21,597 bases of DNA, from the NCBI GenBank assembly GCA_964514175.1, contig CAZEPQ010000014.1, forward strand, positions 1 through 21,597, in the 5' to 3' direction. The translations under genes and the position numbers were made by a program. The DNA is from HGM13006 sp964514175 (GTDB lineage Bacteria > Bacillota > Clostridia > Oscillospirales > Oscillospiraceae). Positions within the stretch are counted from its first letter, which is position 1; every line of letters starts with the position of its first letter. Below are positions 7,201-14,646 of this stretch, piece after piece. The notes under the pieces are model-generated. The model saw nothing but the letters and a program-made list of their open reading frames with translations. It had not been told where the DNA came from and did not search any database.

Positions 7201-8878
7201 CGTAACCATTGCCGGTGCTGGCTTTAGTTGCGGACAGGGTTCCGGATATGCTGTAATCTGTGCCTTCGGTCAACCGAGTGGCTGCGTCGTAGTTCACCGC
7301 AATGGTGACGTTGTGTAGAGTTCCGTCGTAGACAAAGGTATCAGAGGACAGTGTTACCATGTCAGCGGTGATGGTGCGGGGCTGAATCTGATAGGGAATG
7401 CTGACTGTCTGGATGTTGGCACCCGACCCGAGGGTGATTTTTGCGGTGTAGGAACCGGCATTGACAGGCTTACCGTTGGTCAGATTGGAGCCACTTGCCG
7501 CTTCATAAACAACATTTACGGTATCGCCGTTGGTCAGGCTGTTTGAGATCGTGGCCTCGATGGGGCTGCCGGTGTATACGTTACCGTCGGGAACCGAAAT
7601 GGTCACGCTGCCGCCGTTGGGGTTGGTACAGCCCGATGCGGTGCAGCTTGCTGTAAGGGTATCGTTTACGTGATCCGAGTTGGTATCTTCTGATACATAG
7701 TTCCAACTATGCTCATGGAGCACAACGCCTGCCACTGTGATTGTTTGATCCGCCTGTATGTTGCTGATGGTGTATTTTCCATCCGCATCCGCAGTCAAGA
7801 GACTCTGGTTTGCTCTGACAGCAAAAGCGTCGCTTTTTACATACCCTTCCGAAATTGTAACTGTGAAGGAATAGCTGCCTCCGTCTTTCACGGAAGGGTC
7901 AGAATCATCTGCCGGAGTTATGGTATATCCGGGGCCAGAAGTGGAGGTTACCGTGTGGGAGATGACTATTTTGCACAATGTTAAGCTGCAGCCGTCAGCC
8001 TTAACTTCGTAGGCACTGTTATCACTCATAAAATGGTTGCTGTAGTCTGCGCCCCCGTTTGTGAAAACGCCGGGGGTAGCCATTGTTATGCCAATCTGGG
8101 TGTCGGAGGGCAATGTTTCGATATCGATCACAGTATCTTCTGTAAGATAGACATTGGTAGAGTCGTTGCCGTAGATTGTGCCGCCGTACAGATTGAAGGT
8201 GCTACTTTCGCCAATATACACACCGGAACCTTTCACCGTGGAAATATTATCAGTAATGCTTCCGCCGTACATATTGAAGGTTCCTTCGCAAATGTGTACA
8301 CCACCACCGGATTTGCCAGTATTGCCTGAAATGCTTCCGCCGTACATATTGAATGGGCCGCTATAAATGTATACGCCACCACCAGAGTCACCAGAGTTTC
8401 CCGTAATGCTTCCGCCATACATGTTGAAGGTTCCGTTGGAATTGTACACACCAGCGCCGGAGCGAAGGGTTGTAGTGCCAGTGATGTTGCCTCCGTACAG
8501 AGTGAAAGTACCGCTATTGTTTATGGCTTGATTTCCGTTGCCGGTAATTTTCCCCTGGTTGGTGCAGTCCGCAATTGTCAGGGTGCGACCGCTTGGGATC
8601 GAAATTGCATTCTTATAAGAGATTGAAATAGTAATACTCTTGCCGTTGAGACAAAGTGTAACGCCGTTAGGCGGCTCCCATGGGGCTGTAAGGGTCACAT
8701 TGTTGCCTAGATAATAGCTGCCAGCAGATGCGGGTAAACTGTTGGTGCTACCCCATCTGGTGTAGCCTGTGTGGCTCGTGTGATGTGTATCGGCGGTGCC
8801 GGCTGTCACTGTCGTATCGGGCAGCAGCCCGATGACCATAACAAAAGCAAGCAGCATGCTTAAAACCCGTTTTTTCAT
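4202..8878 (-). CDS. Large secreted mosaic surface protein with three SLH domains
   Basis: A 1558-residue protein. Its order is: signal peptide (MKKRVLSMLLAFVMVIG..., cut probably near residue 26); right-handed beta-helix-like repeats of about 25 residues built on NMYGGSITGN (about 122-236); a segment with HSW and paired Cys (about 389-430); several MBG-like immunoglobulin-type modules (about 497-920, including TFVYDGTLHNVTI and SKIYGTADPL); an Fn3-like part (about 935-1020); InlB-type repeats ending in GW motifs (about 1021-1170 and 1241-1366) around a MucBP-like segment (1171-1240, YTVNHYFQN); and three S-layer homology domains (about 1379-1558) that bind secondary cell-wall polymer. The start at 8878 was chosen because GGGAGG lies 7 bases upstream; an adjacent ATG at 8881 and a longer start at 8929 are alternatives. 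It is an isolated gene, probably an adhesin or S-layer-associated protein; the ligand is unknown. Confidence 0.9.
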   Translation of the reverse strand: MKKRVLSMLLAFVMVIGLLPDTTVTAGTADTHHTSHTGYTRWGSTNSLPASAGSYYLGNNVTLTAPWEPPNGVTLCLNGKSITISISYKNAISIPSGRTLTIADCTNQGKITGNGNQAINNSGTFTLYGGNITGTTTLRSGAGVYNSNGTFNMYGGSITGNSGDSGGGVYIYSGPFNMYGGSISGNTGKSGGGVHICEGTFNMYGGSITDNISTVKGSGVYIGESSTFNLYGGTIYGNDSTNVYLTEDTVIDIETLPSDTQIGITMATPGVFTNGGADYSNHFMSDNSAYEVKADGCSLTLCKIVISHTVTSTSGPGYTITPADDSDPSVKDGGSYSFTVTISEGYVKSDAFAVRANQSLLTADADGKYTISNIQADQTITVAGVVLHEHSWNYVSEDTNSDHVNDTLTASCTASGCTNPNGGSVTISVPDGNVYTGSPIEATISNSLTNGDTVNVVYEAASGSNLTNGKPVNAGSYTAKITLGSGANIQTVSIPYQIQPRTITADMVTLSSDTFVYDGTLHNVTIAVNYDAATRLTEGTDYSISGTLSATKASTGNGYAVLVQGEGNYKTQSPITKYWEIAKGTQTGISAQSVRTAYDGQSHGITITGLTDTMTVYYGTSKETCNSTTPITYTDVGDSRTIWFRAVSENFEDYYGSATVTIHPATITVTPDRNQSKIYGTADPLLTYCYSGNVPSEVPAFSGTLSRTPGQDVGTYALTLGTLALADNGTFKASNYELKLSDTPTSFTITQATPTITIAQNQWVVYDSKAVSAGTTAADVIYAYSGSGPVTVRWYTDVNGTPGSEISAPNTVGTYWIGVSAAEDTNYAAVAEVTQPFRITKRKLSISANPQEITYGSQIASTIDQVTAISLAEGDVLTDITLTANALTVGAGTTITPSTAIIKNSGTDVTHCYDIAYQEGSLTIQKAPQQSPPAAPTIKNSATTSSRIELNAQATPEDAFGDVEYACSTTASPPAEAAWQFSTVFDGLCKNTIYYFFARYAGDNNHQLSPISPAASIATLDTYTVSYDLNAGYGTVPIPQTQDVGTPFTAAAQGDIVKSGHKFLGWATTVGAATADYAADASISGISANVTLYAVWKANQYTISLDTDGGSAVAAIKQDYNTAVTAPENPTKTGYDFAGWMTEVGTDFVFIDGYTMPAESFTLTAKWTPRGDTAYTVNHYFQNIENDAYAAPEVQTASGTTGTQTTAMAKPIPGFTAQSFCQKVIAGDGTTVVDIYYTRNSHALTFQPVNGQADIVSTAKYGAPVTVPAAPTKTGYTFAGWDTAIPATMPAEDVTIKATWTINKYTITFDTDGGSEIASITQNYSTAITPPADPTKTGFTFAGWDTAIPATMPAENVTIKALWEEVVRSEDETRPVADYSDVDSSGWYYAGVHFCLEEGLMIGYPEGNFQPNTVASRAMLITMLWRMEGEPTSGQELNFTDAKDAWYTPALKWAVENKIIQGYGDGTVRPNDAMSREEMVTILYRYAAKKEYDVSTSGDIGNFTDAGQVSDYAKSTMQWAVGSGIIKGTTNTTLDPENDSTRAQLATLMMRFITKFEN
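4802..5071 (-). repeat. Near-identical direct repeats in the InlB-type region of the SLH protein
   Basis: Blocks of about 81 bp at 4802-4882 and 4991-5071 (offset 189 bp) are almost identical, sharing for instance ccgtatcccagccggcgaag. They encode the repeated FAGWDTAIPATMPAE segments. The nucleotide identity points to recent duplication or gene conversion within the gene. Confidence 0.8.
8175..8500 (-). repeat. 75-81-bp tandem repeats encoding beta-helix rungs
   Basis: The block atgcttccgccgtacatatt recurs with small changes near 8175, 8256, 8331, 8406 and 8484, a spacing of 75-81 bp. Each unit encodes about 25 residues centred on FNMYGGSI(T/S)GN, with SGGGVY-type turns between, typical of parallel beta-helix surface proteins. 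Confidence 0.82.
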
Positions 8879-9109
8879 CATTTGTCCTCCCTGCTCATTT
8901 GTTTTGCGCCGATGGGGGAATGAGATCATAAAGATTCTCAGGAAAGGGGACCCTGCTCTAATAATATCTGCTAGCGTAATTTTACTACTTTTCTGACGAT
9001 TCTGCTACCCTCCTTTATAAAAAAGCAACAAGCTTTTGCCGGGCGGTTTTAAAGAGAGGAAAAACGTCCCCGGATTTTTACTGTCCGTGCAAGGATTCAC
9101 CAAATTTTC

Positions 9110-9138
9110 TTTACAAACTCCCCAAAATCGCCTATACT
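9110..9138 (+). promoter_or_regulatory. Sigma-70-type promoter of the lepA-hemW-SDR unit
   Basis: A -35 TTTACA (9110-9115), a 17-base spacer and a -10 TATACT (9133-9138), ending 36 bases before the lepA ATG. The ribosome site GAGGTG is at 9161-9166. Both boxes match 5 of 6 consensus bases. I found no equally good promoter for the divergent SLH gene in 8930-9100. Confidence 0.8.
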
Positions 9139-9174
9139 ATACAATTAGAGAAACTATCTTGAGGTGCATAATCT

Positions 9175-10983
9175 ATGACCGATTTGAATAAACTGAGGAA
9201 CTTTTCCATCGTGGCCCACATTGACCACGGCAAATCTACCCTGGCAGACCGGCTCCTGGAGGAGTGCCAGGCGGTAGAGGAGCGGGAGATGGAGGATCAG
9301 ATCCTGGACAATATGGATCTGGAGCGGGAGAGAGGCATTACCATCAAAGCCCGTGCGGTTCGGCTCCAGTATCACGCCGACGATGGGGAGGACTATGTGC
9401 TGAACCTGATCGACACCCCGGGCCATGTGGACTTTAACTATGAGGTTTCCCGCTCCCTGGCAGCCTGCGAAGGCGCTGTACTGGTGGTGGACGCTTCCCA
9501 GGGTGTGGAAGCTCAGACCTTGGCAAATACCTACCTGGCCATTGATTCCGGCCTTGAGGTGCTGCCCGTGGTCAACAAGATCGATCTGCCTGCGGCAGAT
9601 CCTCAGCGGGTGAAACAGGAGGTGGAGGATATCATTGGCCTGCCCGCCATGGATTCCCCCGAAATATCCGCGAAGAACGGCATCAACATCCACTCTGTGC
9701 TGGAGATGATCGTAAACGAGATGCCCGCTCCCGAAGGAAATCGGACAAAGCCCCTGCGGGCACTGATCTTTGACAGCCAGTACGACAGCTACAAGGGCGT
9801 TATTGTCTATTTCCGTGTGATGGACGGCGTGATCCGTCAGGGCATGGAAGTTAAAATGATGTCCGGCGGTGCTGTCTATAAGGTGGTGGAGGTGGGTTAT
9901 CTCCAGCCCAAGGGCATGCAGCCCACCGACGCTTTGGGCGCCGGTGAGGTGGGCTATTTCACCGCTTCCATTAAAAATGTTTCCGACACCCGTGTGGGTG
10001 ATACGGTGACGGACAACGACAATCCTGCCACGGAGCCCCTTCAGGGCTACAAGGATGTACAGCCCATGGTGTATTCCGGCGTGTATCCTGCCGACGGCGC
10101 AAAGTATCCGGAGCTTCGTGACGCACTGGAGAAGCTGAAGCTCAATGACGCATCCCTCAGCTATGAACCGGAGAGCTCCATTGCTCTGGGCTTTGGCTTC
10201 CGCTGCGGCTTCCTGGGACTTCTGCACATGGAGATTATTCAGCTTCGGCTGGAGCGGGAGTTCAACCTGGATCTTATCACCACCGCTCCCAGCGTTGTCT
10301 ATCGGGTCACCAAGACCGATGGTACCGTACACATGATTGACAACCCGCTGAACTACCCGGATCCCTCCGAGATCCAGATGGCGGAGGAACCCTTTGTCCG
10401 GGCCTCCATCATCACCCCCTCGGAATATGTGGGCAACATTATGGAGATCTGCCAGGAACGCCGGGGCGAGTATCTGGATATGACCTATCTGGACAAGACC
10501 CGTGTGGAAATGCATTATGATATGCCACTGAACGAGATCATTTTCGACTTCTTCGACTGCCTTAAGTCCCGGACCAGAGGCTATGCCTCCTTGGATTATG
10601 AGCTGACGGGCTACCGCCAGAGCAATCTGGTGAAGCTGGATATCCTGCTCAACGGCGATGTCATTGACGCACTGTCCTTTATTCTTCACACAGAAAAGGC
10701 CTACAGCCGTGCCAGAAAGATCTGCGAGAAGCTGAAGGAGAACATTCCCCGCCAGCTCTTTGAGATCCCTGTCCAGGCGGCCATTGGCTCCAAAATCATC
10801 GCTCGTGAGACAATTAAGGCTCTCCGCAAGGACGTGCTGGCCAAGTGCTACGGCGGTGACATCACCCGTAAGAAAAAACTGTTGGAAAAGCAGAAGGAAG
10901 GCAAGAAGCGTATGCGCTCCTTCGGTACCGTAGAGGTGCCTCAAGAGGCGTTTATGGCCGTCCTGAAGCTGGATTCGGAATAA
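9175..10983 (+). CDS. lepA: Elongation factor 4 (LepA), ribosome-associated GTPase
   Basis: A 602-residue translational GTPase of exactly the usual LepA size. It acts on ribosomes, where EF4 can back-translocate tRNA and influences elongation or initiation under stress. Visible motifs are G1 AHIDHGKST (residues 14-22), switch II/G3 DTPGHVDF (80-87) and G4 NKID (134-137). EF-G-like domains II, III and V follow (for example RCGFLGLLHMEI). The LepA-specific C-terminal domain carries the conserved YGGDITRKKKLLEKQKEGKKRM run, in pieces GGDITRK and KQKEGKKRM. The start at 9175 has GAGGTG 8 bases upstream. It is the first gene of a unit with hemW 14 bp downstream, a pairing conserved across Firmicutes. 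Confidence 0.98.
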   Translation: MTDLNKLRNFSIVAHIDHGKSTLADRLLEECQAVEEREMEDQILDNMDLERERGITIKARAVRLQYHADDGEDYVLNLIDTPGHVDFNYEVSRSLAACEGAVLVVDASQGVEAQTLANTYLAIDSGLEVLPVVNKIDLPAADPQRVKQEVEDIIGLPAMDSPEISAKNGINIHSVLEMIVNEMPAPEGNRTKPLRALIFDSQYDSYKGVIVYFRVMDGVIRQGMEVKMMSGGAVYKVVEVGYLQPKGMQPTDALGAGEVGYFTASIKNVSDTRVGDTVTDNDNPATEPLQGYKDVQPMVYSGVYPADGAKYPELRDALEKLKLNDASLSYEPESSIALGFGFRCGFLGLLHMEIIQLRLEREFNLDLITTAPSVVYRVTKTDGTVHMIDNPLNYPDPSEIQMAEEPFVRASIITPSEYVGNIMEICQERRGEYLDMTYLDKTRVEMHYDMPLNEIIFDFFDCLKSRTRGYASLDYELTGYRQSNLVKLDILLNGDVIDALSFILHTEKAYSRARKICEKLKENIPRQLFEIPVQAAIGSKIIARETIKALRKDVLAKCYGGDITRKKKLLEKQKEGKKRMRSFGTVEVPQEAFMAVLKLDSE

Positions 10984-10997
10984 GGAGGGGGCTTTTC

Positions 10998-12200
10998 GTG
11001 GCAAAACAGAAAATTACGGCCCAGAAAAGTGCCCTGGGCATATACGTCCACATTCCCTTCTGCCGCAGCAAGTGCCACTACTGTGATTTCTATTCCCTGC
11101 CCAGAAGCGAAAAGACCCAGGAGATGATGGACAAATATGTGAAGGCACTGGAGGCCCACATTAAGGAAAGCGGCCTCAGAGCGCCCAGCTACGAAGTGGA
11201 CACGGTGTATTTCGGCGGCGGTACCCCCAGCTATTTTGGCGCGGATCGGCTCCGCAGTGTGTTCGGCACCATCACCAAGCGGTTCAATGTATCAAAAACC
11301 GCGGAAGTTACCTTTGAGGCCAACCCCGACACAGTGACGGAAAAGGGCTGCAAGCGGCTGATCCAGAGCGGTTTCAACCGCATCTCCATCGGCGTTCAGA
11401 CCAACGATGACGCGGTTCTGAAGGTTTTGGGCAGACCCCACACCTTCCGACAGGCGGTGAAGGCGGTGGATATTGCCCGGACGGCGGGCTTTGACAACGT
11501 ATCCCTGGATCTTATGTATGGCCTTCCCACTCAGACACCTCAACAGTGGGCGGATGCGCTGGGTTCCATCATCGACCTAAAGCCGGATCATATTTCCTGC
11601 TACGGCCTGACCCTCAGCGAGGGCACGCCTCTTTATATGTACCGAAACAATGCGGCGCTCCCCAATGAGGACGCCCAGGCTGCCATGTATCTCTATGCGG
11701 TCTCCACCCTGGAGGCCTATGGCTACAAGCAGTATGAGATCTCCAACTTTTCCAAGATGGACAAGGAGTGCCAGCACAACCTGAAATACTGGATGGGTGG
11801 AGAATACATGTCCTTCGGGCCTTCCGCGTCCTCGGACTTTGCTGGAACACGGTATACCTTCACCTCCAATTTGCAGCAGTATATCACCGGCGTCAACAAG
11901 GGCGACGCCCTCACCACCGAGTGTGAATATGTACCCATCAAGGAGCGAGCTGGCGAATATGTGATGCTCCGCATGCGGACCATTTACGGCATTGAAAGGA
12001 CGGAGTACGAGCGGACCTTCCTGATGCCCTTTGATCCCCTGGAAAAGGTGCTGATCTATTACGGTAGCCGGGGCCTTACAAAACTGGAAAAAGGGGTCTG
12101 GCGGTTTACGCCCCAGGGCATGCTGGTGTCCAACCAGCTTATTGGACAGCTCATTGAAGCCCAGACCAAATCTACGCCATTGTCTCCCCACAGATTTTGA
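10998..12200 (+). CDS. hemW: HemW-type radical SAM heme chaperone (formerly 'HemN-like' coproporphyrinogen oxidase)
   Basis: A 400-residue radical SAM protein. The N-terminal FCRSKCHYC motif (Cys22, Cys26, Cys29; CxxxCxxC) binds the 4Fe-4S cluster, and YFGGGTPS (about 70-77) is the SAM-binding GGG-type motif. HNLKYW (His260-Trp265) is the HNxxYW motif that marks HemW heme-binding chaperones rather than true HemN, and a HemN_C-type C-terminal domain follows. HemW hands heme to respiratory or other hemoproteins; many heme-poor anaerobes keep the gene. It starts with GTG at 10998, supported by AAGGAGGGG directly upstream, 14 bases after lepA. The final residues (QTKSTPLSPHRF) are not conserved-looking. 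Assignment by motif and synteny is firm. Confidence 0.95.
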   Translation: MAKQKITAQKSALGIYVHIPFCRSKCHYCDFYSLPRSEKTQEMMDKYVKALEAHIKESGLRAPSYEVDTVYFGGGTPSYFGADRLRSVFGTITKRFNVSKTAEVTFEANPDTVTEKGCKRLIQSGFNRISIGVQTNDDAVLKVLGRPHTFRQAVKAVDIARTAGFDNVSLDLMYGLPTQTPQQWADALGSIIDLKPDHISCYGLTLSEGTPLYMYRNNAALPNEDAQAAMYLYAVSTLEAYGYKQYEISNFSKMDKECQHNLKYWMGGEYMSFGPSASSDFAGTRYTFTSNLQQYITGVNKGDALTTECEYVPIKERAGEYVMLRMRTIYGIERTEYERTFLMPFDPLEKVLIYYGSRGLTKLEKGVWRFTPQGMLVSNQLIGQLIEAQTKSTPLSPHRF

Positions 12201-12219
12201 TATAGAAAGGACTGTCATT

Positions 12220-12984
12220 ATGGCACGTTTAGAAGGAAAAATCGCCGTTGTTACCGGCGGCAACTCCGGCATTGGTGAAGCCACTGCCAAGCTCTTCGCC
12301 CGAGAGGGTGCCACTGTGGTCATTACGGCCCGGAGAGAAAATGAATTGAAGCGTGTGGCTGACGAGATCGCTGCGGCAGGCGGCAACTGTGTCTATATTC
12401 CCGGCGATGTTACCGTCACTGCCGATGTGGACAACGTCATCGACAAGACTGTGGAAATGTTCGGACGCATTGACATTCTTGTGAACAATGCGGGCATCGG
12501 CGACTGCCACAAGCCCACAATTAAAATGGAGGACGATTTCTGGGATCAGGTTCAGGATGTGGATCTGAAGGGCGTTATGCGCTGCTGCCGTGCGGCCCTG
12601 AGACACATGGTGCCCGCCAACAAGGGATCTATTGTCAACATTGCCTCCATCGGCGGCGTCTACTGCTGCGCCGGTGCGGCCTATTCCGCTGCCAAGGCAG
12701 GCGTTCTCAGCCTGACCAAAAACCTGGCGATCCAGTATTACGGCACCGGCATCCGTGTGAACTCCGTGTCCCCCGGCTCCACTGACACCCCCCTGTTCTC
12801 CCCTGAGAAGTTTGAGGGCGTAGACGAGGAAATGCTGGCCCTGACGGCACGGACCCACGTCCGCACCATTGACCATATGCTCTCTCCCTATGAGCAAGCC
12901 TACGCCATTTTGTTCCTGGCTTCCGATGAAGCCAGCGGCATCAATGGTCAGGACATCGTGGTGGATTACGGCGGACGGCTGTAA
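12220..12984 (+). CDS. SDR family NAD(P)-dependent oxidoreductase
   Basis: A 254-residue classical short-chain dehydrogenase. It has a TGGNSGIG cofactor loop (residues 12-19), NNAG (89-92), a catalytic Ser at about 143, and YSAAK (Tyr155-Lys159). The end VVDYGGRL is typical of FabG/glucose-dehydrogenase-like SDRs. Two Arg after strand 2 (TARR, 36-39) suggest preference for NADP(H), which is an inference. The ATG at 12220 has AGAAAGG about 9 bases upstream; an in-frame ATG at 12142 inside hemW is rejected. It follows hemW by 19 bp, so it probably shares the lepA promoter. The substrate is unknown. In many Firmicutes hemW is followed by hrcA-grpE-dnaK, which is not the case here. Confidence 0.88.
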   Translation: MARLEGKIAVVTGGNSGIGEATAKLFAREGATVVITARRENELKRVADEIAAAGGNCVYIPGDVTVTADVDNVIDKTVEMFGRIDILVNNAGIGDCHKPTIKMEDDFWDQVQDVDLKGVMRCCRAALRHMVPANKGSIVNIASIGGVYCCAGAAYSAAKAGVLSLTKNLAIQYYGTGIRVNSVSPGSTDTPLFSPEKFEGVDEEMLALTARTHVRTIDHMLSPYEQAYAILFLASDEASGINGQDIVVDYGGRL

Positions 12985-13002
12985 ATTATGGAATTGTTCT
13001 GT

Positions 13003-13026
13003 GGGGCCGATGGGAACATCGGCCCC
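13003..13026. repeat. Perfect GC-rich palindrome (repeat copy 1)
   Basis: GGGGCCGATG / CATCGGCCCC, a 10-bp perfect stem with a GGAA loop, 18 bases after the SDR stop codon. It has no T tail, so it is more a repeat-family member or mRNA-end stabiliser than a complete terminator. The CATCGGCCCC core recurs at 13122-13131 and 13160-13169. Confidence 0.75.
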
Positions 13027-13043
13027 AGCGGTGTATATGAAGA

Positions 13044-13090
13044 AAAACAGGACAAATGCACAGAGGATTTCTGCGTAGTTGTCCTGTTTT
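13044..13090. terminator. Bidirectional terminator between convergent SDR and CoA-transferase genes
   Basis: A 12-bp perfect stem (AAAACAGGACAA / TTGTCCTGTTTT) enclosing 23 bases that contain a small inner stem (CAGAG/TTCTG). Both strands give a T run after the stem: TTTT on plus, TTTTT on minus. It lies between the ends of two convergent genes, so it can serve both. Confidence 0.7.
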
Positions 13091-13104
13091 AATATGCAAT
13101 TGGG

Positions 13105-13173
13105 GTAGGAGCCCATGTGGGCATCGGCCCCTACGAAGGGGATTGTTTTTATAACCGGGCATCGGCCCCTACG
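13105..13173. repeat. Tandem palindromic repeats (copies 2 and 3)
   Basis: Copy 2 (13105-13134) is a hairpin with arms GTAGGAGCC / GGCCCCTAC (one mismatch) around a GCCCATGTGGGC palindrome. Copy 3 (13157-13173) repeats the 17-mer GGGCATCGGCCCCTACG exactly, at an offset of 38 bp. On the minus strand the units read CGTAGGGGCCGATGCCC. With copy 1 they look like members of a dispersed intergenic palindrome family; that is inferred, since only this window is visible. Confidence 0.72.
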
Positions 13174-13187
13174 GAGTGGCTGCTTTC

Positions 13188-14486
13188 TTACCAGAGCATC
13201 AGCCGTTTTGCGTCTTCGCGGAGCTGCGGACGGAAGTCCGGGTGGGCTACGGAGATCAGGTTTTCCACTCTCTGACGGATGCTGCGACCACGGAGGGGAG
13301 CGATGCCGTACTCCGTTACCACATAGTCAAGCTGGTTGCGGCCCAGGGTCACCACACTGCCCAGTTCCAACTGTGCGGAAATGGTGGAAACGGTTCCGCC
13401 CTTCTTGGTGGAGGCGGTGGCAATGATGTTGCGGCCGTTTTTGGAATGGGCCGCGCCGATGGCCATGTCAGCCTGACCGCCGGAGCCGGAGTACTGTCTG
13501 GAACCGATGGTTTCAGAACAGACCTGACCGGTGAGATCCACGCCCAGGCAGGCGTTGATGGAGACAAAATTGTCGTTCATGGAAACGATCTGGGGATCGT
13601 TGACGGTTTCGCCACGGAGCATTCTGACGCAGGGGCTTTCGTCCAGCATGTCATAAAGCCGCTGGGTGCCGTAGGCGAAGGTGCCGACGATCTTGCCCTG
13701 CATGTAGTTCTTCTTCTTGCCGTTGATGACGCCAGCCTCCATCAGATCTGCCATGGAGTTGGTGATCATTTCCGAGTGGACGCCCAAATCATGCTTGTCC
13801 ATCAGGGCCATGGCTGCCGCGTCGGGAATGCCGCCGATGCCCAACTGGATGCAGTCGCCGTCGTTGACCAGAGATGCCACATATCCGCCGATGGTCTGTT
13901 CCAGCTCGCTGGGGGAGGACTGGGGCAGAATGGGCAGGGGTGTGGCGGCCTCCACAATCATATCTACGTCACGGATATGAACTTCCGTATCACCGTAGAT
14001 TCGGGGCAGATTGGGGTTTACCTGGAGAATGACCCGGTCAGCAGCTTCCAAGAAGGTACGCTCGTGGATCAGACACAGGGGGATCATAAAATAGCCGTGC
14101 TTATCCATGGGGGTTGCGGCGGCAATGAAGACGGTGCAGCCGTTGGCCTCCACCCAGCGGCCCGCGCCGTTGTGAAGATCGCCGGGATAATAATTGAAAA
14201 TGCCCATTTCACGGCCCTTGCGGGTGGGGCCCATGAGGAAGGTGATATCCATGTCCAGATATTCCTTGGTGCTCTCATCCGTCATAAAATCGTGGGGGGT
14301 GAAGCACATGGGGGCAAACATGCGGAGCTTTTTTCCCTTGCCCTTCAGGGTGTGCATGGCATCCAGGAAAATCGTGGGCTCATTGGCGCACTGGGAGGTA
14401 CCGATGATGTCGCCATCCTTCAGGGAGTCCATGGCTTCCTCCAGGGTGACGAGTTTTTCTTTATATTCGATCTGCTGTCGGGTCAT
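13188..14486 (-). CDS. Acetyl-CoA hydrolase/transferase family protein (4-hydroxybutyrate/butyryl-CoA:acetate CoA-transferase type)
   Basis: A 432-residue protein of the class I CoA-transferase group related to Cat1, Cat2/AbfT and butyryl-CoA:acetate CoA-transferase. These move CoA between short-chain acyl groups through a glutamyl-CoA intermediate in the cytoplasm. Seen in sequence are the two-domain layout, GIGGIPDAA (about 216-224), the SEM motif with the likely catalytic Glu near 239 (VHSEMITNS) and GSGGQADMAIGA towards the C-terminus. The ATG at 14486 has AAAGGAGT 8 bases upstream. It is a single-gene unit with its own promoter. It may complete acid fermentation (butyrate, 4-hydroxybutyrate or similar), but acceptor and donor cannot be told from motifs alone. 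Confidence 0.87.
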   Translation of the reverse strand: MTRQQIEYKEKLVTLEEAMDSLKDGDIIGTSQCANEPTIFLDAMHTLKGKGKKLRMFAPMCFTPHDFMTDESTKEYLDMDITFLMGPTRKGREMGIFNYYPGDLHNGAGRWVEANGCTVFIAAATPMDKHGYFMIPLCLIHERTFLEAADRVILQVNPNLPRIYGDTEVHIRDVDMIVEAATPLPILPQSSPSELEQTIGGYVASLVNDGDCIQLGIGGIPDAAAMALMDKHDLGVHSEMITNSMADLMEAGVINGKKKNYMQGKIVGTFAYGTQRLYDMLDESPCVRMLRGETVNDPQIVSMNDNFVSINACLGVDLTGQVCSETIGSRQYSGSGGQADMAIGAAHSKNGRNIIATASTKKGGTVSTISAQLELGSVVTLGRNQLDYVVTEYGIAPLRGRSIRQRVENLISVAHPDFRPQLREDAKRLMLW

Positions 14487-14521
14487 AGAGTATACTCCTT
14501 TATTCTTGCGATTTTTTCTTT

Positions 14522-14550
14522 ATTATATCGGCTCAGGCCCCGAAATGCAA
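14522..14550 (-). promoter_or_regulatory. Sigma-70-type promoter of the CoA-transferase gene
   Basis: Minus strand: TTGCAT (14550-14545), a 17-base spacer, and a perfect TATAAT (14527-14522), ending 36 bases upstream of the start codon. The spacing is ideal. Confidence 0.78.
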
Positions 14551-14613
14551 CTTTCTTTCAAAAATTGCAGGGTCGGGCGAGTGGATGCCTGCCTTTTAAA
14601 TGAAACGCAATAC

Positions 14614-14637
14614 GGCGGCACCGATCGTGGTGCCGCC
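14614..14637 (-). terminator. Hairpin after the GNAT gene
   Basis: A 9-bp perfect stem (GGCGGCACC / GGTGCCGCC) with a 6-base loop, 9 bases past the GNAT stop. The minus-strand tail (GTATTGCGTTT) is only moderately T-rich, while the plus-strand side has CTTTT. It may be a weak terminator or a transcript-end structure. Confidence 0.45.
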
Positions 14638-14646
14638 ACTTTTAAA

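Noticed and set aside
8175..8500. The regular 75-81-bp repeats as a possible CRISPR array
   Set aside because: The repeats lie in frame inside a long coding sequence and encode beta-helix rungs. The 'spacers' are also similar to each other.
8879..8929. A longer N-terminus for the SLH protein starting at 8929
   Set aside because: The extra residues (MISFPHRRKTNEQGG) would sit before a typical signal peptide, and the GGGAGG site lies just before the Met at 8878.
8930..9100. A minus-strand promoter for the SLH protein (for example TATTAT near 8961-8966)
   Set aside because: The -10-like box has no acceptable -35 at 16-18 bases; it is too weak to list.
9154..11004. A 616-codon open frame antisense to lepA
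   Set aside because: lepA is unmistakable on the plus strand. The antisense frame is His/Gly/Gln-rich, as expected from mirrored GC-biased codons, and has no ribosome site or recognisable domain.
13176..14603. A 475-codon plus-strand frame over the CoA-transferase gene
   Set aside because: It is a mirror frame of a recognisable enzyme, with no start signals. It crosses the CoA-transferase promoter.
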